A program made the translations under genes and the position numbers. The notes below the pieces were generated by a model. The model did not search any database, had not been told where the DNA came from, and was given only the letters and a program-made list of their open reading frames with translations. From Natrarchaeobaculum aegyptiacum (GTDB lineage Archaea > Halobacteriota > Halobacteria > Halobacteriales > Natrialbaceae), in NCBI RefSeq assembly GCF_002156705.1, contig NZ_CP019893.1, positions 1,984,001-2,048,000 on the forward strand: DNA of 64,000 nucleotides, read 5' to 3'. Each line of letters opens with the position of its first letter. Position 1 is the stretch's first letter. This document shows positions 59,490 through 64,000 of the stretch, piece by piece.

Positions 59490-60116
59490 TCAGTTCTCGG
59501 GTGCGCGAGCGATCGTCGTGATCGCTACTTCGGGTTCGTAGGACGGCCCCTGGAACATGTGTTTGACGTCCTCGAAACCGGCGCGCTTGAACATCCGGTC
59601 GGCCTCGTACTCGTCGTAGAAGAGCATGATCGCGTCGGCCAGCGCCTGCGTGACCGGGTTGTCGGGGTAGTTCGGCCCGACGACGAGCACCTGTCCGCCG
59701 GGTTTCAGGACGCGGTTGAACTCCCGGAGCGCGAGCACGGGGTTCGGCCAGTACTCGATCGACCCGGACGACCAGACGACGTCGAACGTGTCGGTCGCGA
59801 ACGGCAGGCGCTCTGCGTCGCCGCGGTGGAAGTGCACCGGCGGTGCCCGCTTACCGAACTTCGCGTAGGCGCGCTCGAGCTGGTGTTCGCTCTGGTCGAC
59901 GGCGTACACCTCGTCGACGTGCTCGAGGAGTCCCTCGGTCGCGAACCCGGTGCCACAGCCGACGTCGAGGACGGTCATGTCGTCCTCGAGGTCGAGCAGT
60001 TCGAGAGCCTCGGTGCGCATCTCCTCGTTCCAGATGAAGGGGTTGATCTCGTCGTACACCTTCGAGAGGTACCTGTAGAACAGCCGTGCCCGGCCCTTGT
60101 TCTCGAGAATTCCCAT
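59490..60116 (-). CDS. SAM methyltransferase related to plant VTE3 (MPBQ/MSBQ methyltransferase)
   Basis: 208 aa. FYRYLSKVYDEINPFIW and MRTEALELLDLEDDMTVLDV, the SAM loop GCGTGFATEGLL, then SSGSIEYWPNPVLALREFNR and VLKPGGQVLVVGPNYP align with plant VTE3, the tocopherol and plastoquinone pathway methyltransferase, by memory of the family motif SAGSIEYWPDPQRGIRE. A methyltransferase acting on a prenylated quinone such as menaquinone is a reasonable expectation in a haloarchaeon. Convergent with the pilin gene (10 bp). Confidence 0.82.
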   Translation of the reverse strand: MGILENKGRARLFYRYLSKVYDEINPFIWNEEMRTEALELLDLEDDMTVLDVGCGTGFATEGLLEHVDEVYAVDQSEHQLERAYAKFGKRAPPVHFHRGDAERLPFATDTFDVVWSSGSIEYWPNPVLALREFNRVLKPGGQVLVVGPNYPDNPVTQALADAIMLFYDEYEADRMFKRAGFEDVKHMFQGPSYEPEVAITTIARAPEN

Positions 60117-60363
60117 TGGTCGGTGATTTTCGCTCGAGGGGGATATGTCTACTGTTCCGATCGGTTCGTCGGTGGCCAGTGGATCAGCACCCTCTCGTCG
60201 GTCTCGATGTCGCGGGGTTCGAATGCCGTGAAATTGGTCCTGAACGCGCTGTGGCCGAAACCGCCTTTCGAGGCTCGATGTCGGCTCCTGCGGGCTCGCG
60301 CGGGAGCGATGACTTTCGCAACTACCATATACGCGCTCTCACAACCGTTTGACTGCTTAGAGT

Positions 60364-60696
60364 ATGCCGAGGCCAGAGGTTCTCGAACGAATACAGTCGG
60401 CGGAGGAAGAGGCCGACGAGATCGTCGCAGAGGCTGAAGACGACCGCGACGAGCGAATAGCCGAGGCCCGGGAACGTGCCGAGGAGATTCGTTCGGAAGC
60501 GGCACAGGAGGCGCGCGATCTCAAAGAACAACGACTCGAGGAGGCGCGCGAGGAGATCGACGCCGAGTGCGAACGCGTCCTCGAGGAGGGCGAGGCCGAG
60601 CGAGAAGCGCTCGCCGAGCGCGCCCGGGAGCGGGTCGACGAGGTGACCGATCACGTCGTATCCCTGTTCCAGGAGGACGTCCATGCTCAGACCTGA
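60364..60696 (+). CDS. atpH: Archaeal ATP synthase subunit H
   Basis: 110 aa, almost entirely a long charged helix (RIQSAEEEADEIVAEAEDDR, ARERAEEIRSEAAQEARDLK), as in the peripheral stalk of the archaeal A-type ATP synthase where H pairs with E. First gene of the atp cluster. Its end overlaps the atpI start by 14 bp, indicating coupling. Confidence 0.9.
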   Translation: MPRPEVLERIQSAEEEADEIVAEAEDDRDERIAEARERAEEIRSEAAQEARDLKEQRLEEAREEIDAECERVLEEGEAEREALAERARERVDEVTDHVVSLFQEDVHAQT

Positions 60697-62968
60697 GCAG
60701 ATGAGCAAGGTCTCGGTGACCGGTTCCAAGGGCGTCATGCCCACGGTCATCGAGACGATCCACGAGCTGAACCTGGTCCACCTGTCGGACTACGACGGCT
60801 CCTGGGACGGATTCGACAACGGAAACCCGATCGAGGGGGCCGAAGACGCCTCCGAGACGCTGGTGACCGTTCGCGCACTCGAGAGTACGCTCGGAATCTC
60901 CGAGGAGGAGATGGCTCCCGGTCGACTTCCCGAGGACTGGGAGTCCCGGCTCGAAGAGATTCGCACGCAGATCAACGACCTCGACGACCAGCGCAACGAG
61001 GTCCGCGAGCAACTGCGACAGGTCGACGATCGGATCGATCGTGTCGCCCCGTTCGCCGACCTCGGGATCGACCTCGACTTGCTGTCGGGGTACGACTCCG
61101 TCGACGTTCTCGTCGGCGAGGGTTCCGTCTCCGAGGTCGAGGACGCACTCGAGGAGGCAGAGAACGTCCGGGCGTTCGACACGTTCACCGGCGGTGACGT
61201 CGTGGCCATCGTGGCCGCGCCGGCCGACGGCAAACCGGCGGGAACGATCGACGACGCCCTCGTCGGCGTCGAGTTCTCCCGTCACGAGATCCCCGAGACC
61301 GACCGCGGCCCGCGGGCCTACGTTGGCGAACTCGAGGACGAACGCCGCAAGCTCGAGACGCGCATCGACGAGATCGACGCCGAACTCGAGCGACTCAAAC
61401 ACGACGAGGGACCGTTCCTGCGGGCGCTCGAAGAGGAACTGAGTATCGAGGTCCAGCGCGCGGAAGCGCCGTTGCTGTTCGCGACGACCGACCGTGCGTT
61501 CATCTCCGAGGGCTGGATCCCGACCGAACAGGTCGCCGACCTCGAGTCTGCCCTTCGGGATGCCGTCGGCGACAGCGTCGAGTTCGAGGAACTCGAGCGC
61601 GCCGACTACGACGGGCACGGACACGCCCACGAGCACGGCGACGAGGGTGACGGTGGCCACGGCGAGGACGAAGCCGAGGCACCGACCGAGTCGCCCGCAA
61701 CGAAACAGCAGGCGGCAACCGACGGCGGGACGACCGCTGCCGGTGGCGCTGGCGGCGCGTCAGGTGCGGTGACGATGGACGACGAGCCACCGGTCAGGCT
61801 CGACAACATCACGCCCGCGAAGCCGTTCGAGCTGATGGTGAAGATGGTCAGCCAGCCCAAGTACAGCGAACTCGATCCGACGCTGTTCATCTTCCTCACC
61901 TACCCGTTCGCGTTCGGCTTTATGATCGGTGACATCGGCTACGGTATCCTGTACATGCTGATGGGCTGGGGTGCCTGGAAAGTGTTCGATTCCGACGCCG
62001 GGAAGGCCCTGGGTACGATCGGTATCTGGGCCGGTGTGTTCACGGTCGTCTTTGGCTATCTGTACGACGACATCTTCGGCGTGCACATGAGCGATATCGG
62101 CATCCACCTGCCGCTCGCCGGGACGCTCACCAAGGGCCTGCAAACGACCGAATGGGCAATGCTGTGGATCCTGCTGAGCCTCGTGTTCGGTCTGATCCAC
62201 CTCAACCTCGGCCTGATCGCCGGATTCGTCAACGAGCTCAGCCACGGGCTCAAGGCCGCCATCTACGAGCGGTTCTCGTGGATCCTCGCGATGAACGGCC
62301 TGTTCATCTGGATCTTCACGCACAACGAAGCTGGCTCGGCCGGCCTGCCCATCGACACGACCGCATCGGAGACGAAGCCAGACTTCCTCGTGGGGACGCA
62401 TCCCGACGCCGTCCTCTACGAGTTCTTCGGTTTCGCTGGCCTCCCCGAGATCGTCGGTGTCGTCGGCCTCGCGATGCTCTTCGTGGGCATCGTGCTCGTC
62501 GGCATCGGTGAAGGGGTCGCCGGACTGCTCGAGTCGCCGGCGTGGGCGTTCGGTCACGCGCTCTCGTACCTCCGGATGGTCGCGGTCCTGCTCGCGAAAG
62601 GTGGGATGGCGTTCGTGGTCAACCTCCTGGTGTTCGGTGCCTGGGAGACCGAAGAAGGCTACATGAGCTTCTCGTTCTTCCAGCCGCCAGCGGCCCACGA
62701 CGAAGCCGCCGACATCACCTTCGAGGGGCTCGTCTGGATCGGGCTCGAGGGCAGTGTGCTCGTGATGATCCTCGCCCTGCTGGCTGCACTCCTCGTGTTC
62801 GTCCTCGGCCACATCGTGGTCCTCCTGCTGGGGATCACCGCCGCAGGGATCCAGATGCTGCGTCTGGAGTACGTGGAGTTCTTCCAGAAGTTCTACGAGG
62901 GCGGCGGCGAAGAGTACGAACCGTTCGGTCAGGAATCTGGGCCACAGCAGGCTCAGCAGGCCGACTGA
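60683..62968 (+). CDS. atpI: Archaeal ATP synthase subunit I (a)
   Basis: 761 aa. Cytosolic N-terminal half (two long helices and small domains) followed by a membrane half with about eight helices; GYGILYMLMGWGAW, YEFFGFAGLPEIVG and GHALSYLRMVAVLLAKGG are typical, with the ALSYLRM arginine facing the c ring. Between the halves lies a His/Gly/Glu-rich linker (~310-365; HGHAHEHGDEGDGGHGEDE, then an Ala/Thr/Gly stretch). The start at 60683 overlaps atpH by 14 bp; MSKVSVTGS a few codons in is an alternative. Confidence 0.95.
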   Translation: MLRPEQMSKVSVTGSKGVMPTVIETIHELNLVHLSDYDGSWDGFDNGNPIEGAEDASETLVTVRALESTLGISEEEMAPGRLPEDWESRLEEIRTQINDLDDQRNEVREQLRQVDDRIDRVAPFADLGIDLDLLSGYDSVDVLVGEGSVSEVEDALEEAENVRAFDTFTGGDVVAIVAAPADGKPAGTIDDALVGVEFSRHEIPETDRGPRAYVGELEDERRKLETRIDEIDAELERLKHDEGPFLRALEEELSIEVQRAEAPLLFATTDRAFISEGWIPTEQVADLESALRDAVGDSVEFEELERADYDGHGHAHEHGDEGDGGHGEDEAEAPTESPATKQQAATDGGTTAAGGAGGASGAVTMDDEPPVRLDNITPAKPFELMVKMVSQPKYSELDPTLFIFLTYPFAFGFMIGDIGYGILYMLMGWGAWKVFDSDAGKALGTIGIWAGVFTVVFGYLYDDIFGVHMSDIGIHLPLAGTLTKGLQTTEWAMLWILLSLVFGLIHLNLGLIAGFVNELSHGLKAAIYERFSWILAMNGLFIWIFTHNEAGSAGLPIDTTASETKPDFLVGTHPDAVLYEFFGFAGLPEIVGVVGLAMLFVGIVLVGIGEGVAGLLESPAWAFGHALSYLRMVAVLLAKGGMAFVVNLLVFGAWETEEGYMSFSFFQPPAAHDEAADITFEGLVWIGLEGSVLVMILALLAALLVFVLGHIVVLLLGITAAGIQMLRLEYVEFFQKFYEGGGEEYEPFGQESGPQQAQQAD

Positions 62969-63148
62969 CGCCGCCTTCCTGATTCGACGACAGTCGCCTC
63001 GGCGCGTTCTCTCGAGTTTCGTCTCTCACGGTACTGTTCTCGTCGTGACGCTGATTCGTTCCCCGTCTGAAGCACGGGTACTGTCACCACTTATCATTCG
63101 ACTCGTCACCGGGCGAGGACGGTGTTTTCGCGGGATTGTTTCGAGAGC

Positions 63149-63154
63149 TTTATA
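63149..63154 (+). promoter_or_regulatory. TATA-like box ahead of atpK
   Basis: TTTATA about 68 nt before the ATG of atpK in a 250-bp gap. With GAGGG near 63202 it suggests a second promoter inside the atp cluster and a short leader. No other feature was found in this gap. Confidence 0.45.
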
Positions 63155-63218
63155 GGGTGTGCAGAGACAGATACGCCTGTTCGGAGCCAATCGAACCTAC
63201 AGAGGGATTTAATAAATC

Positions 63219-63482
63219 ATGATCGAAGCACTCGAACCCGTCGCCGAGACCGTATTGCAGAATGGAGACGTTACTGAAGCGCCGTTCCTCGAGAACGAGG
63301 GCGCTGCTGCCATCGCCGTCGGCCTCTCGGCTATCGCTGCTGGCTACGCAGAGCGTGGTATCGGTGCCGCTGCGATCGGAGCAATCGCTGAAGACGACGA
63401 CCTCTTCGTCCCGGGCCTCATCATGACGGTCCTGCCCGAGACGCTGGTGATCTTCGCGCTCGTCGTCGTCTTCATCATCTAA
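63219..63482 (+). CDS. atpK: Archaeal ATP synthase subunit K (c ring)
   Basis: 87 aa, a two-helix hairpin: GAAAIAVGLSAIAAGYAERG, a polar loop (AEDDDLF) and IMTVLPETLVIFALVVVFII with the ion-carrying glutamate in the PETLVIF motif. The N-terminal 27 residues (MIEALEPVAETVLQNGDV) are polar. Confidence 0.95.
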   Translation: MIEALEPVAETVLQNGDVTEAPFLENEGAAAIAVGLSAIAAGYAERGIGAAAIGAIAEDDDLFVPGLIMTVLPETLVIFALVVVFII

Positions 63483-63505
63483 GCGACCACCCCCTTCTCT
63501 CACCA

Positions 63506-64000
63506 ATGAGTTTGGACACAGTCGTCGAAGACATCAGAGACGAAGCCCACGCGCGTGCGGAGAACATCCGCGACGACGGTGAGTCTCGCGCCGACGAGAT
63601 CGTCTCGGCCGCCGAAGAGGACGCCGACGAGCTCCTCGAGGACGCCGAGGCCGACGTCGAACGCGAGATCGACCAGTTGCGTGAACAGCGACTCTCCAGT
63701 GCGAAACTGGAGGCGAAACAAACACGCCTGGAGGCACGCCGTGACGTCCTCGGCGAGGTCCGCGAACAGGTCGAAGCCGAACTCGCCGGCATCGAGGGCG
63801 GCGACCGGGAAGAACTGACCCGGGCGCTGCTCGAGTCCTCGAGCGACGAGTTCGACGAGGGCGACGACGTCCGCGTCTACGGTCGCGCTGACGACGACGA
63901 ACTGCTCGAGTCGATCCTCGACGACGAGGAGTTCGACGACTACGAGTACGCCGGCGAGTACGACTGTCTCGGCGGCGTCGTCGTCGAGAGCGACCAGTCC
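63506..64000 (+). CDS. atpE: Archaeal ATP synthase subunit E (partial, cut by window end)
   Basis: The first 165 codons are open up to the last base. MSLDTVVEDIRDEAHARAEN and ERAEADV-type helical heptads followed by ARRDVLGEVREQVEAELAGI are the E-subunit helix; the globular C-terminal domain has begun (DCLGGVVVESDQS). It starts 23 bp after atpK. The gene continues beyond the window, where atpC, F, A, B and D are expected by the usual haloarchaeal order. Confidence 0.93.
   Translation, partial: MSLDTVVEDIRDEAHARAENIRDDGESRADEIVSAAEEDADELLEDAEADVEREIDQLREQRLSSAKLEAKQTRLEARRDVLGEVREQVEAELAGIEGGDREELTRALLESSSDEFDEGDDVRVYGRADDDELLESILDDEEFDDYEYAGEYDCLGGVVVESDQS

Overview
The window is a GC-rich stretch of a haloarchaeal chromosome, plausibly from the Natrialbales side of Halobacteria. 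The order-level placement is an inference. The proteins are strongly acidic. Many genes have a TATA-like box centred 27-29 nt before the start codon and no ribosome binding site (leaderless). Archaeal or haloarchaeal signature genes include RLI/ABCE1, the archaeal ATP synthase, two CetZ tubulins, archaemetzincin, a protoglobin (HemAT-type) transducer, PINc-ATPase, EtfAB, DUF5815 and PGF-CTERM surface proteins. No tRNA, rRNA, CRISPR array, transposase or integrase was found.

Layout. 0-2.6 kb: end of a membrane protein, M32 carboxypeptidase, a small membrane protein and a 56-aa zinc-ribbon protein. 2.7-10.5 kb: a zinc-binding winged-helix regulator, a Tat-exported PQQ-type propeller, a divergent membrane protein, and a SnoaL-like protein followed by a second, Sec-exported propeller with a PGF-CTERM anchor. 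Three copies of the palindrome CTGTA-N6-TACAG sit upstream of these three transcription units. 10.5-20 kb: M20 peptidase, globin-coupled transducer, PINc-ATPase-KH protein, an apparently inactive deacetylase-like exported protein, two tandem DUF457-like membrane proteins and a small winged-helix regulator. 20-26 kb: a 1044-aa pilin-like surface protein, an EMC6-like protein and RLI. 26-31 kb: methyltransferases, archaemetzincin/UPF0146, and a regulator-OsmC-methyltransferase group. 31-45 kb: HAD phosphatase, two CetZ genes, a DAO-Rieske oxidoreductase, GDPD, a CARDB protein, DUF5815-purD, MgtC/DUF4010 and a TRAM protein. 45-56 kb: EtfBA, a transducer, a polyprenyl synthase, an alcohol dehydrogenase, DUF373, a response-regulator/PAS kinase and a radical SAM protein. 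56-60 kb: a membrane-anchored winged-helix sensor, a divergent secreted protein, a pilin and a plant-VTE3-like methyltransferase. 60.3-64 kb: ATP synthase genes atpH-atpI-atpK-atpE, cut by the window edge.

The most interesting material is (1) the possible local regulon around the two propeller proteins, with its 171-residue expanded repeat inside a PGF-type surface protein; (2) long direct repeats in which the 3' end of a housekeeping gene (PINc-ATPase, etfA) is copied just downstream of itself, in etfA together with its terminator hairpin; (3) shared operator-like palindromes; and (4) a cell-surface module made of a membrane-anchored transcription factor, a secreted coiled protein and a pilin. 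Functions come from motif recognition by eye. No database search was run.
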